A stretch of 64,000 nucleotides of DNA from Aulostomus chinensis (GCA_037954235.1 JBBMOA010000015.1:3464001-3528000); one strand, 5' to 3'. Positions 46,986-60,522 are shown, numbered from the stretch's first letter. Numbers and translations: made by a program. Notes: generated from the sequence alone by a model not told the origin.

Positions 46986-49500
46986 TGACACAGACGGGTT
47001 GATAGTCCCTGGACCATTGTGAATCCAAATTACGTAAAGTAATGAAGAAAAGCATCTCTAAACAGGAGGTAAGACGCCAAGAGAGGCTTCCAAATCATCT
47101 TAATGTTTCTTTCAAGTCTGCTACATTTTGTCATGTTGTTAGTAAATTCATAAAGTAGCAGACGTAAATGTATCTGGAAATAGAAAATGGTACCTGCTCT
47201 TTTGATACGTGCAATGAAGACGCGTGCTCGTGACTTCATATCAAGCAAAACTCAGAGGCAAAACATGATGACAAGATATCCAGGGCAAAGATGTTTTGTT
47301 CTCGTCAAATCTCATGGTTGCAACACATCAATAAATCCCATAAATAATTTACTCAGACACAATGAATGAATAATTAATCCTGGAGATAAACAACAACTTT
47401 GGCAGCATCAGCTAAAGACTCCTGCAATGACCCCTCCTCTGATGAACATATACAGAGTTTTGTGCAGCTTAGACCACTCACTGCAGAAGTCCTCCCACCC
47501 AAACTCATAAACCCCACAGGTTAAGCATGTCCCCTCAAGTCCCATTGTCCACAACGTTGCCATCACTGTCTTAAAATATTGAATTTTCTAATGAGAAAAA
47601 AATGATATGTACATGTATTATACACATAGTTGATTACATTTATTTATTTAAATAGAGAATATAATATGAGCAGCCGTAATGCCAGGGAGAAAAAGCAGAA
47701 CCAGCTTCAGTAGTCTGGGTGTGACAGATGAACAGACACTGAAAGGAGCCCAGCACTCCCCTGATACGGAAGCACATTCAGGCTCCAAATTCATCCTCAT
47801 TAGTTTCCCATGATGAGTTTAATGAGTACCTTGTTGGGAAGGTTTGGCTTGGCCACTGTCCTCCGGGTCCTCTGGCATCGCAGGCCGAGAGCCCCTCTGG
47901 TAGGAGCTGATGATGCGACATCCATCATCAAACAGAGGCGAGAGGAGATGAAGGAGAAAAGACCGTGAAAACAAAACAGGAACTGAGAGGACGGAGAATA
48001 TGGGGGAGAACAAAACCAAGCAGATGGCATTGAGGGAAAGTCTCCAGATGAGGGACAGCTCATGCTTAGCAAAGCCACATCCATCATCCTTTAATTGAAC
48101 GTTGACTGTTGTGTCTCATGTTATCCCATTATACTGAAGAAGAAACCATGGGTGAGATGTTTCCAAAGGACTATGTGTACTGAATGTGTGCAGTGCACTG
48201 GAGGAGGACTTCATGGCATACGTTTGACCATGGCCTGAAACGGAGATGGAGGACCAACTTGATTAATTTAGCAGGTTTACTGCATCTGTAGCGATAAAGA
48301 TAATGTCTTTAAATATTAGCCAACTTTTCTCTATAGTTTGTAGTAACAAATTATTTAATCACTGGTGTTGATGCAGCTGAGCAATGTTAACTTTCCCATT
48401 TCCAAGTGAAGGACATTTTTCGGATGTGTTCTGTGTAATAAAATTTTAATGTAGTTAATCTAACATTCTTTGCTTTGACGTGAAATATTATAGCAGAGCT
48501 TTGCGTTAATTGTTTTATAGCCATAAGCTATGTTAGCACAGGTGTGCTGCTGCTCGCCATTGATTTGTTATTGCGGCGTCTCTGCGGCTGCACAGTCCAA
48601 GCCTCCGACTCCACTCCAGTGACAGACAGAGTGTTTATGAGTATTCTGCTATACTGATGTATTAAATAATCCATCACACAGACAGTCAAACTTGCATGAG
48701 GACTTTAATGCTGTTGATAACAGACATGTGGCTGCAAGCGCTCCGCTCTACATCACACATTCTGGAAGGGAAGATGGTTCCGTGTTGACATTCCTCACTG
48801 CTTCATTCAAGCTGTGTTTTGTATTTCATTAATTCATTTTATTTCTGATCCATCTCTCCATGAGTGAGTGTCAAGCATCCGTGTGAGATGATGAGATTGC
48901 AATGATCTTCTTGAACTTTGTCTGTGAGAGATGGTTTCCAAATCCATGTTATTGCACAGCAAGCAGACAGATTGACTTGATGTTTTTTCTTGAGATGGTA
49001 AAATGGAGAACATGGTAAATACTGCTGCTTAACATCAGCAAGTGTCAAACAATAAATCAGACCCTGAGTCAGTTTTTACTCTTCCAAAGAGTTCATATCT
49101 TCAGTTGCATTTGTTAGTTTGTGTGCCATGTAAGTATCACTGTAGCAGAATATATTTAATGATTCCTGGCCAACTTCTGACGACCAACTCATCAAATTCA
49201 GGCATTTTTTTCAGCTTTGAGTCAAACAATAAATCCCTGATTTGTAAATTGTGGAGATAACCTGCTGTTGCAAATGACAGAATGTGATAGTAGCAATATA
49301 CCCTAACAAGAACGTGCGCATGGGATGTGCAGGTGAGGAAAGGCTGGATGAATGTGAAATTTTGCAGCTGCAAGTGACACATTTGCTAATAGCATCCATA
49401 CTTGACAAGGTGGGAATGGAAACATGTTGGAATCGTTATGTTTTATTAACAACAATCAAATGAAGTAGGAGGAATGAAAGCCTGCATGTTCACACGCCAC
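46986..49500. other. unique sequence
   Basis: CACATCCATCATC-like 12-mers occur at about 47917 and 48076 on the plus strand, possibly a small old duplication. No interspersed element or exon recognised. Confidence 0.45.
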
Positions 49501-52500
49501 ACTCCTGAAATAGTCTACGGATGCTTGGTTAGTGGCTGTTTGAAGGCACTATGACCCCGTAGGAAGACTTTCTGTCAGTGCTGGACATGCAGGGCTGTTT
49601 GCAAAGACAGACTATGATCCCAGGACAGTTGGACCAACACTGGACACACAAATACAATTGTGGAGTGTGAGGCAACTGTCTGGAGTCCCGCATGCAGCCA
49701 GAAACATCCCATTTGCTCCACATTTCCAGATTTAACAAAACACCAGACTTCAAGAAACTTTTTTTCCCCCCATTTTCAAAGTGCGAGTTTAACATTTCCT
49801 AAACAGTATTTGCTGTAGTTGTAAATACCGGAACAAAGTCCAATGCCCCAACTGACTGTAATGTTAAGCGAGACAAGTAGTTTCAGGAGAGCAACTACGT
49901 ACTAAAAAAGGAAACTAACTGTATTTCCTACATTTTTGACGCCACGAGGAAATAAGTCAAGCGGAGTCTGCTGTCTCCCCACATTTCAGCTGTAATTCTC
50001 TATTGGGATTTATATGCCCTTAAATGTGGCGTGCTAGTCACCCACGGTCCATGTGAGATTTATATCCTGATCTCCCGGAGCACAAAAATGGAGAGCTTTG
50101 AGATGTATGTAAGCAGTGAGCATCACGTCCATGACGACCTCTGACAGAGGTTGAACCTCCCCACACACTCTGATGTCTGTCATGTTCCCAAACACAAGAT
50201 ATTTTGATTGACTTATATTTTACATGTTGAAGTCCCACATCTCATGTTCACGTCAGCGATGGGACCTCGTGCATGAACACTTGACTGATTTATATCAGAT
50301 ATAACAAATAGTTGGACGTGCATGTGATAAATGTACGTGATAAATGTATGTGATATGTTAAATTTAATAAATGCATTAAACCTGTGGTGAGTCTTAAGTA
50401 TATGTTTCATCTAATTCTTAGGAAATATTACATGGCTCTTAACTGGCTATACAAGGTATTAAGTAAATGTCTTTTTCAAGTAGATACACAAAGAGAATTC
50501 ACTGTGAAGGGAGCAAAGTGTATAGTTAAAACATTAGCTGACCATTAGACCCTTTAATGTGCACAGCTATATGTTTTAGAATTTAAGCGGTTTTAGACCC
50601 ACAGCAACATTGTACCACTCTCATGAAGTAATTACAGATTTCTGTGATAAGATGGCTTTCAATTTAACAGAGTACTCCTGTTGGTTGTTTCCAACCTTTA
50701 AATTAAGATATAAAATGGAGAATTGCCACCGCCATTTTCTCAAATCTCATGGGCTCTTTTGTGCCTGATAGAGTGAACAGAGGTCCTATTAGTGCGATGG
50801 TGAATGGGCTTGAATCTAAAGAGCTGTTTGCAATTTCCCCTGAAGTGAAGCATTTGCTCAGTTTAGCAAATTCAAATAACCCATTTCACCAGTGAAGCCT
50901 ATACAACACAAATGTACCAACAACAACAAAAAAAGACACAGACATAAACTAATAAATTAAGAGAGAGACTGATGGAGAAAGAAAGGAATGAGAGCAAAAA
51001 TCTAAGCAAGAGGACCTCTGAGCAGCTTGTGACAGCTGTGAAAAGACCCTGCAGGGGGGTTATGCGAATGGCCAACTTGAAATCCAAATTCAGTTGGAGC
51101 ACGTGTCTGCGCTCACCCTCTGTGGACTTCTTACACGCTTTATTATTCATTTCCAGACATCACTTGTGGCTCCTGGCCATATTTTCAGAGTGCAGAGAGG
51201 GAAGCATCCTTAAGAGGCGTCAGGCAACTACTAGGGGAGTAGTGTTAGCGCTTGAGCTCACTCCAAAGGCGTTACCAATCCCTGCAGACCAGCAGAGCCC
51301 TGCAGAGTAATGGATGGGATATAAAATAGCATATGGCTAGGCACTATCATTCTAATTGCAGCTGGCTGTGAATGACGGGCTTCTGTGCAGGACACTAAAT
51401 CCACCTTGTGCTGCTCTTGCTCTTGCATCTGCTTATCTCTCCCTGAGAAGAGCACTTCTGTGCTTAATAAAATAGGCCTCCCTTAAGAAGCTGTCACACA
51501 GAAATAGCAAAAACAGCAGGAAAGAAAAACAATCTTATTGGTTTATTCACGGTTCGGTTATCTGTGACGTTTATTCATCTATTTTTGCCAGTTTATTTTT
51601 GCTTCATAAAGGAGAATATAAAAGGTGTGAAAACACACAACAGAGGAGGCCCCACTGATCTGCTACCGTGAATGGCAGCTACATGCATTGGTAAAATATT
51701 GGTCCTCATTCATGAAATGATGCCTTGCTCTTGACATCTAATGTGCACCACTTGGACCTGTCAGAGTCCGAGGTTTGCATGTTCCAACAAGTATAATATA
51801 GATGTCAGGACGAGGACTAATGGCCTTCATAAAAGACAAAACAAGTGCTTGGGGTTGAGGACAGCTCATGGTTGACGTTAAAATTCACACTTTCATAATG
51901 GTTTGCATCTCAGACATGAGCTGGGGCAGTTTGCCCTGAGCACAGTGTCATAAGCAGCTTTACATGAGTGTTAATCACCAGCCTGATGTGTCTCATTGAG
52001 TCGCTATTTGACAACCTAAGATAAGAACAGGCTGTTCTAGATCTCCATCTCCAGCTCAAATAGCTCTGGTGTCGTACCATTTAATGGCTGCCAGAAACCG
52101 TGATGAATGAGCACAACCACACTCAAACGCAGCACAGTTGTTTGACTGGTAAATAAGGACGTGGGCAGCAATGTCTTGAAATATACCTGGCGTTGTTTAA
52201 AACCAACCATCAGGATTTATTTTATCCTCATGTTGGTAGTCTTTTTTTCAGGAACAATCATAACTTTATACCCAAACATGAAATTAACACTTGTATTTCC
52301 CAGGTGGAGGCCATGGCTTGTTTTTTTTTCCATCACATTCAGGACTTGTTTCCACATACCGCTGTGTTCATATGTCAGCCTCTAAGGACATTTAAGATCT
52401 CCAAAATTCTGTGTAAACCATCACTCAAGTTGGGGTTCTTTTTTGGTTTGTTTATTTGTCTATATTTTAGGTGTTGGACGCATCGCAAAAAAATGTAACT

Positions 52501-52731
52501 TCTGAGGTGGATTTGGAAAGACAGTAAGAGCAGTATGCTAACAGAAGCTAGCAGGCTTACATCCCGTTCCTGTGTCTGCAATGCTCCATGAGTGAACAGC
52601 GAAAGATGTTCAAAAGCAGCCTGCTAGCGATTGCCGGCTAAAGCAGTGCAGTTCCTTCATTGAGACAGCGGGGGGCATAATCCATATATAACAAAGATTG
52701 TCAAACCCCTGAATAAACAACGTGGAAATGA
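49501..52731. other. unique sequence with a short 13-bp tandem repeat
   Basis: GTGATAAATGTAY is repeated about 2.7 times at 50322-50356. Otherwise AT-rich unique sequence without recognised genes. Confidence 0.45.
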
Positions 52732-52782
52732 GGCATTAGGGCACTGCTGGCATTAGGGCACTGCTGGCATTAGGGCACTGCT
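52732..52782. repeat. 17-bp minisatellite, three perfect units
   Basis: GGCATTAGGGCACTGCT repeated three times without a mismatch, followed by a partial GGC start. Perfect identity implies recent duplication. Confidence 0.95.
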
Positions 52783-55375
52783 GGCCTAAAGGTTAGAGAG
52801 GCTGTGGTTGTGCTGAGTGTCTGAGTGTGTGAAGCTGTGACTGTGATCAGGGCGTTCCTGTAGAAGAGAGCATCACGCTCAGCGGATAAATAACCCCTGA
52901 ATAAATACAGGTTACAATTACCTCTGTCTTCACCCCCACAGTCAACATCCTGAACAAGAGGCAGTAAATGTCAGCTGGCCGACACCCTACAAATAAGAGG
53001 AGAACAAGGCATTGCTTTAATCTCCATTTTTATGGCAGTGAGAGTATCACTCAGGCGTCACAATTTAGCAACTGAAAAGCTTCCAGACCCTGGCTTTAAT
53101 TCAATTTCCCCTCCTGCTCATTAACTTGTAGTCCATTCATTAGTGAGAGGCAGGAGTGACTGGATCAGCAAAGCATTCTGGGTAAATAAGGAGGATTTGT
53201 GAGACTGATTTACCCCCAGATCAGTAGATGGATCCCTTTGGGGGCATTTAAATTTGTCATGCTACCCAACAGGTTTTTGAGCTGTTAACAGAAATTTACA
53301 AAGACATTAAAGAGAAATGTTGTGTTTGAGTTTGCCCCAAGCTGATGCCATAACTCCTGTCTAGTTTCTTTAAAAGCCAGTTGCTTATACTTTCAGACGT
53401 TCACTTTCATTTAGTGGGCTATTGATTTCTAAACTTTTTTTAATCTAATTGTATTCATTTAATCTTTATTTAATTAGGCAGTGCCATTGAGTGTAACATA
53501 TTTTCCAAGAAAGGCTTGAAAACAACAAACTTTGACAGAAACAGCAGAACCACAAAAAAAAAAACAAGAAATGAATGAAAACAGTTGGCGATCAAACAGG
53601 GGAAAGGAAACGAGGTCTAGGCGGGCAAATGCAGTTTTGTCATGAACATGTGAATTCAGGTGCTGTTGTTTTTTAAATATGGACCACGTGGTTGCACACA
53701 GCAACAAACATCTGTCTTTCAAATGCAACTCAAACCCACAAATGACAGTTTACGCTCAGTAATCTTCCTCTTCGACCACCCAAACCTTATAAACCTTGAC
53801 GAGTTGATCGACATATTTGGAGACTTGACGATGTGATGGTCAGTTACATTTAGATGCAGATATTCGCCCTAAAACCCAGTCCTTTGCTCTGTGGTGTGCT
53901 GCCTTGAGAAAGGTCGCGGTATGCAGGAGCAGGACGACATGCAAAGTGTCAGAACAAATCCTGGCAGCCTGCTGCAGTGTGAAACAAGCTGTGGTGTAAT
54001 AAATCTCCCAAACTGAGAACGTTTTCTGGACTGTACTTCCCTTCTATGCTCACGAATTTTGTCTTCGTTGTTGCTGAAGAGATTCATTAATGTTTTTTTT
54101 TTACATATTTTGGAATGACAAAAGACCGACATGATTCATGTCTGCTGCGTCTGGTGAACAAGAGCGCTACAGATAGAAGCTTTCGTGCTCACTGTGGCTA
54201 ACACTGGCGAGTAACCAGTTTGTGAGGGTGAACTGTAAAATGATCAAAGGAAAACATCATGAAACATGTAAAGGTTTTTCATCCATACTGCAGCCGTGTA
54301 GTTGCTTTCTCATCCATCAGTCAATCACGTCCACCACAAAATGGTGGCAGCATCCATGAGAACGTTATATTCTGTGTACTTAAAAAAACTGGTGACATCT
54401 ACAGATGCAGATCTGCTGGTGTTGTTGTGCATCCCTAAAGATCTTTAGTGACCAGGAAATAAACACGTATGCGCGTTCCATTCTGTGAGCCAGTGTGGAG
54501 TTTTATTAACATGCATTAATCATCTGTTGGTCAATAACAGTGTCCGCCACGTCACACTGGTGCCATTTACTGAGCAATAGCAAAGTGGTAGAAGTTGACA
54601 GCTCCAGGAGCATTTATTATGAACATTTAATCTAACAACTGGTGACATCAGCTGTCAGCTGTGACCATCTCCAGAGCATAAATACACGCCGGAGGGGCAG
54701 ATAAAACGAAGGGCATTTAGGAGCTTGTCTCTCATTTTGTTAAATAACAGATTAGGTTGTAAAATTACTCATTAAACCAACACTTTTAAGCAAAATGTGA
54801 AATGACTTTGAACATTTCCTTATGAAAAAAAGCATCATCCTGAGGCTAGAGAACCTCCAAAAACCTGCTCAGAGGTCACAATACAAACTTGTGAGGTGCA
54901 GCTTTTCAATTTCTCCTGCAAACACATTTCAACATGGTTACATTTTTAATTCATTTCTGGAACAATTCAAACTTGGTGAACAAAATAAATGGAGTGAAGC
55001 CTGCACAGTGACAATGGCCTAAAGGCTCCTGCACCATCCAAGAACATCCTGGTTGGATTAATGAACCTGTTATGCTTTTCGATACCAAAACAAAATTCAT
55101 CATGTTTTTCTTGAAGTGTCCGCTCAAGCTTGATTTGTTCGCTGGTTTAAAGGTAGACTACTTCAAGACAATTGAAGGTGTGCTATTAGGTGGGGGAAAA
55201 AAAACCATCTAAAAACAAAAAGTTTTGCTCTCCATATTAGATGGAAACTGGTGAAACTATGTTGTTTTGTGTTGCAAATTTGCTGCAAAACCTCCCGAGT
55301 TGCATCGACAGCTGAGGGAGTCTCGAATGAGCAGAGCAAGCAAACTGTGTTTATGTTTTCTGTGCTAAGAACTCT

Positions 55376-55378
<3 letters not shown>
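52783..55378. other. unique sequence
   Basis: The stretch 52990-53240 has balanced composition (GGCTTTAATTCAATTTCC, TCATTAACTTG) and could be conserved. No repeats or exons recognised. Confidence 0.4.

Positions 55379-55423
<45 letters not shown>
55379..55423. repeat. (TG)22 microsatellite
   Basis: Pure TG array ending in GCTTGCATGTGTG. Confidence 0.95.
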
Positions 55424-55425
<2 letters not shown>

Positions 55426-55826
55426 TGCATGTGTGTTTATGTAGCAGTTTTCTTTTACAGGATTTGTTGATCTACTTACACCCTGCCCTATAATTAATCG
55501 AGCACCAGCAAACTTCTTCATATGCGCCGCCTGAGTGCCTGGCTTGTTCCTGTGTCAAGAGCAGAGACTGGGATTCATAGTTATCAGAGGAGAGTGAAGT
55601 TTGAAGTTTTAACACAGCAGAAAAATATGTTTAGGAGGAGACTTTTACCATACCTGAGAAACAAAATGGAACACACAGTGAAAAAAAACAAAAGAAAAAA
55701 GAAATAGAGAATATGTTTAACTCTAAGTTAAGATTCACCATTGTTTCTGGACATGATGCATGAAATTGGCTTTACCATCAACACCATAAATGCACTACAT
55801 GCACTGTAACTGCAGTGCATTTATTG
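55424..55826. other. unique sequence
   Basis: A-rich patch near 55680-55704; no feature. Confidence 0.5.
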
Positions 55827-55848
55827 TATATATATATATATATATATT
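55827..55848. repeat. (TA)11 microsatellite
   Basis: Pure TA tract, self-complementary. Confidence 0.9.
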
Positions 55849-57164
55849 ACATTAATTTTGTTTGGTCAAAAATTAAAGTCCTGTTGTAATCATTTAGAAA
55901 TACCCTGACTGGATGATGGCACTATGAAAAGAGAGGGTTCTCTATTGACTTAAACCACAAATGCGGGTACCAAATCAGAGATTTCACCCCCAAATAATCC
56001 ACAAATGTTAAATTACAAGGGAACAAGGATGACCAAAATCACTTTTATGATTTATCATCTGGGCATCATACATCATCACACTTCTAACGACATTTGGCCT
56101 TTGCCAATGACAAGGTTCTTGCCCATTGAATCTTTCATTGTATGCTATTGTATTCCAGTTAGGAGGTCATTGTCCAATTCCTGATAATTACAGACATGAA
56201 ATGTTAGCTAGTTGCTTGACATGTGCAGAATCTTTTTTTTCGGTGTAATTGGCCCTCTCTCTGGAGTCCGTATTGGCTGGGAGACACATGAAGAATAATA
56301 TTTGCATATGTGTATCGGTCCAGCCTGCTTCGGTTCAGCTTGTTCATTAGGAGCTGTTGGCAGGCAGACATCAGCGTCTGTCTCCTGTTGTCCATAAATC
56401 CTTGTGTTTTGGAGTTGCTTCCTCATTAAATTGTCACTCAAACACACCAGAGTTCGCTTGTCAGAAGAGCAAGACTGACAATAAGAGGTGTTTTTAGTAT
56501 TTTTTTCTCCTTTGCAAAAGTAAAAAAACAATGAAACATCACAACGCTATTAAGCTACAAATGAGCAAGATGGTGATTACTGTAAGGGTTCCAAATTCAG
56601 GGGCGAGGACTGAATGTTTGTCCAAATCGCCGAGGACTGATTTGGAGGCTGAACACACTGTGTGACAACAACAACCAAACATGACTGCATGTCACACAGC
56701 TGGGTCCAAGAAAATCTTGAAAAATGATTCTGCACATAATTAATTTTTTGATAGCATGGTGATGTAAATAGAAATGATAAAAACACACATCAGTGAGCAA
56801 CATCAGTTGATGCAAAAACTTGCCATGGTCATTTTTAAGCAACAATCATAAAAACTTTCAAGGATGACCTCGAAAAAATGTTTGCGCTCAAAAAACTAGA
56901 TGAAATATCTTTTAATATCCACAAAGGGACATTTCTTTTGCTCTGACAGTGAGGGGACATGCAACCTTGATGCTGAGCTTCCAGGTGTTTTAAGAAAAGG
57001 GTGTTTCTGATGTTTTAGTGGGAAGTGGGAGTGCTTCTGATGTTGGGGGAAATCCGTTCAAAGCTTGAGAATGTGGCTCCTGCTCTGAGCTACAGCCACT
57101 ATTTGGACTGACAAAGAAAACGTCACCACATTTCTGTCATGGCCGTCATCTTTCATCTGGGAAA
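55849..57164. other. unique sequence with a small duplication
   Basis: GTGTTTCTGATGTTTTAGTG and GTGCTTCTGATGTTGGGGG (about 57001 and 57032) look like a diverged 31-base tandem duplication. No gene. Confidence 0.45.
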
Positions 57165-57365
57165 TGGGCTCTGCTTATAAAGCACTTCTCCACCTCTGAC
57201 ACTTAGAGCTCTTTACAGCGTTGCCTCATTCCCTACTGCCATGGAAGGCGTCAACCTGCTCATTGCGAGCAATTAAGGGGTCAGTAACGTGCTCAAGAAC
57301 ACTTACACATGCTAAAATGACTGAATCCTTGCTGGAGAAGAATCCCGTCCCAACAAAATGAATTT
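57165..57365 (+). mobile_element. decayed interspersed repeat of a common fish family
   Basis: The order GCTTATAAAGCACTTCTCC … GAGCTCTTTACAGCG … CTGCCATGGAAGGCGTCAAC … GGGTCAGTAACGTGCTCAAG … AACACTTACACATG … GAGAAGAATCCCGTCCC follows a repeat module I know to be very abundant in teleosts (ending 'tcaaggacacttcgacatg…gggaatcgaacc'). Divergence is high. Formal family and boundaries are not assigned. Confidence 0.55.
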
Positions 57366-57589
57366 CACCGTCTCCCTCAGTGCTCTGTTTGAGTGAATTG
57401 GACAAAAATGAACACAAGTGATCTGTGAAAAAAAAAACCCATCTCCTATGTAAATGATGTTGTGAACACTCCTCTTTGCTGAAAGGTCACCCCCAAAAAA
57501 TTTTAATTCTGATTTGTAAAATAGAGCCTGAATTATGCAGTGCGACTGTTTAGGCTTTCCTGCGACGCTAAACCATCTGAATGGGGCTT
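57366..57589. other. unique sequence
   Basis: No feature recognised. Confidence 0.5.
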
Positions 57590-57960
57590 CCTGTTTACGC
57601 CACGCAACATGCCAGCCAATATCAGTGCCACCTGTGTGTTTTCCACTTTGTGTCAGGTCAGATGTATCAACCACAGGTGGCCGGATCAATGTGAAACACT
57701 TAATTATTGTTGTGACAAATGGCAGAGGCATTTAGCAGGGTTTGCTGAGCAAATGATCTCAGTAATTGCAGTGGGGGAGTGTGCCATGATTCACAATGAC
57801 AAGCCATGAATTATTAAGCCGCCAGAGCTGCCTGATGCCCTGAAGCCATGATTCTCTTTGTAGATGGAAGCCCAGCAGGCGCAAACAAAGGGGGCACAAT
57901 GGGGATTTCAATTTGAGCCTCCCACAAAGCAGAGGGGAGTTTAGGTTGGTGTTGGAAGCT
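57590..57960. promoter_or_regulatory. candidate conserved non-coding element
   Basis: Repeat-free with balanced composition. Paired E-boxes in opposite senses (CACCTG 57629-57634, CAGGTG 57674-57679), TAATTATTG (57701-57709), ACAATG (57793-57798), GAATTATTAAGCC, and AACAAAG (57884-57890) followed by GGGGCACAATGGGG. This texture is typical of developmental enhancers, but no alignment was possible. Confidence 0.3.
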
Positions 57961-58359
57961 GACAGGTGTATGAGAAACTGAGAATTTGCACATTCTTGAA
58001 CAGTACATGTAGTTTAGCAAATGAGAAACACGCCTGACTCACAAACACAAACTAAAGAGCTAAGCCGCAGTTGGTAACAGCAATGTCATATTGCATCATT
58101 TGATTTTAGTAGTACACATGTTTTAGTTAGAACAATAATAATAAGGCCCATTTTCCTCACGACATGATACACTGTAATCTAATGGGACAAAGGCAATTTG
58201 TAACATATGAAATACTGCTGTGAAGAAGTTGCGTCAGTGACAGCGAACTCCATCCACCATGCAAAATGTACTGGGCTAAATCTTGCAAACCTGGATGAAG
58301 GGGTGTTGCATGGCCCAAGGAGAACCCATGAAATTTGTGGGCCAATACAACCAGCTGTG
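57961..58359. other. unique sequence
   Basis: No feature recognised. Confidence 0.5.
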
Positions 58360-58376
58360 CGCACACACACACACAC

Positions 58377-58420
<44 letters not shown>
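58360..58420. repeat. (CA)n microsatellite with one GCGC switch
   Basis: GCG (CA)10 CG (CA)n ACGTT; about 29 units. Confidence 0.95.
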
Positions 58421-58423
<3 letters not shown>

Positions 58424-59569
58424 CATCCAGTTTCTCACCAGCAGACACAGCCATTTGTGTCTGTACGGACCAACCAAGCCAGAGGCAACACAGGAAACCA
58501 AACGAGCTCCTATGCCTCAGTTAACTGGAGCACTGGATACATCGTCACCACCCTACAGCAATAGGATGTTGTATTTCAATAGTGGCTACAATTGTGGATG
58601 ATGTCACACCTGCCACATGAGATGCTCTGCAACTGTGGAATGGTAAAGCATTGCCCAAGGCTTCCAGGGGCTACATTTCCCAAACTGCTTGGACGCATCC
58701 ACCATGAAACATGTTGTTCAAGCTCCACTAAAGTCTGAATCTTCCTTCTACAACTACAAACCAAAATCAATGCCACGTGTCCATGCTGCAGATGAGACCT
58801 TCCCTCTCCAAGGCACATCCTGACACCATATCTAGGACAACATGTGTCCCCAGAGCATTGCAGCTTTAATTATTGTCCCTCTGGTATTAGCTGCATTGTG
58901 AAGAATGGCTTTGAGATACTCATCATTCCATGGAGGCTTTGGCGCACGTTCTTTACCAACCGATCAGAGAAAGCCCAGCATGTCAGCATGTACTTAAATG
59001 TAATTAAGGCTACGCATTGCCTACTTTCCTCAGAACAAGTGTCAGATTGACAGTACAAAGTCAATGCTGGAACCCCCCAGATATGAACAGGCTCTGGGTG
59101 CGAAGGCCAACGTTTCATGGATTCCAGTGTATCCAGTGGGCATCCATGCCAAGTCTTCCTCTTTTACATGCCACTTCTAATTTATCATCCAATGAGCCGA
59201 GATGCAAAAAGTCTTAAGACGATTTCTGTATCTGGATTTATTTTTTACTGCTAACAAATGAGTGCAGATAAAATAAAAGCTAAATCTTTGCCAAACAAAT
59301 GAGTTGCAAGATTGCATATTGGCAAATGAGTTCCACCTTCTTTTTATTCGTCTGCAACATAGTTGATCAGTCCTACATGAGCAACAAAGAGAAACCATAC
59401 ACTTCCAGAGATGGAGGAAGGGTTTTTAGAGCTGTCTCCCCATCAGCTGGCAGTCAACCAACTCACATTCACACACGTAGTGCTGATGGGCAGGTTGCTG
59501 TACGCGTGTTGCCATAATTTACACAGACATATTTACTAGTCAACACAGATTCAGTTGAAGCAATGGTAA
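58421..59569. other. unique sequence with long near-open frames
   Basis: The minus frame from 59118 to 58576 has a single stop (TAA at 58870-58872) in 181 codons. I recognise no domain and such a run is expected about once by chance in a window this size. It could be an old transposase or unknown exon remnant. Confidence 0.3.
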
Positions 59570-59830
59570 GAAGAGCCCTGACACGTAATGAGCTCTGTCT
59601 TACTGTCGTGACATTTCCTTTTTGCTCTGCCAATAATGAGTCAGAGGGTGACGTTTCCCCGGCAGGATCGCTGAGGGCTGTAATTCCCCCTCAGCGTGCT
59701 GCTGTCTCCTCCTGACCTAATTACCACAAATAATTGCACATAATACTACACCTCCAGGACCTCGCAAAGGAGCTCTCAAAAATAACTTCCTCAGCAATTA
59801 TTACCAGCTGTTACATGATTTAAAAAGAAA
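59570..59830. promoter_or_regulatory. candidate conserved non-coding element
   Basis: A perfect AP-1 core TGAGTCA (59637-59643), TAATTACC (59718-59725), TAATTGC (59731-59737) and CAGCAATTATTACC lie in repeat-free sequence of even composition. Conservation untested. Confidence 0.28.
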
Positions 59831-60478
59831 AAGAAAAAGAAGAAAAGCCACTGTAAACAAACTCAGGATTTCTTTTTTTTAAGTAACCTTTGCTGAACTT
59901 TTTTGTTCTGAGTATTGACATAACATTCATAGTGAGAGGGATGTTTCATCATCACTACCTACGTGATCTATTTCATATCACAAGCGCAGCTTAAACGCCT
60001 CATTGACCCAACAGCCTTTCTGATTCACGGTCCTAAAAATTCAAAGGACAAAATTAATCCAAACCATAACGACGGGAATAATATTTTCAGTTCACCGCTT
60101 ACCACTAAGGTTGAGTTCATCCTACTGGTCACCTCACCTGCCACTGGAACACTGATCAACACAGCAGCATTTCTGGAGTGGGACAACAGTCCTTCAGCGT
60201 CCAATCAACTTTGACTCGACTGCAGTGCTGGCCTGTTGGTCACCTTACCACGGAGGATCACACTGCTCTACATCTGTGTACATAGCTCTTTATGCTGGGA
60301 ATCCCACCTCTTAATTAGAAAATACGGATGATAATATATACATGCAAATATAAATCTGGCTCCTGTAGGTCTTGGGATCTCAGTGATTTTCTGCTGGATA
60401 AAAAAGTTGGGAGTTTAAATTACTTTTAGGATGACTTTAAAGACCACTTTAACTCTCTGTCTAACACACTTGACATAG
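59831..60478. other. unique sequence
   Basis: Starts with an A/G-rich patch (AAAAAGAAAAAGAAAAAG); nothing further. Confidence 0.5.
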
Positions 60479-60491
60479 CCCCCCCCCCCCC

Positions 60492-60521
<30 letters not shown>
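60479..60521. repeat. C13 run then (CA)n
   Basis: Homopolymer C directly followed by about 14 CA units. Confidence 0.95.

Positions 60522-60522
<1 letters not shown>

Noticed and set aside
52732..52782. CRISPR-like array
   Set aside because: Units are directly tandem without spacers, and the genome is eukaryotic.
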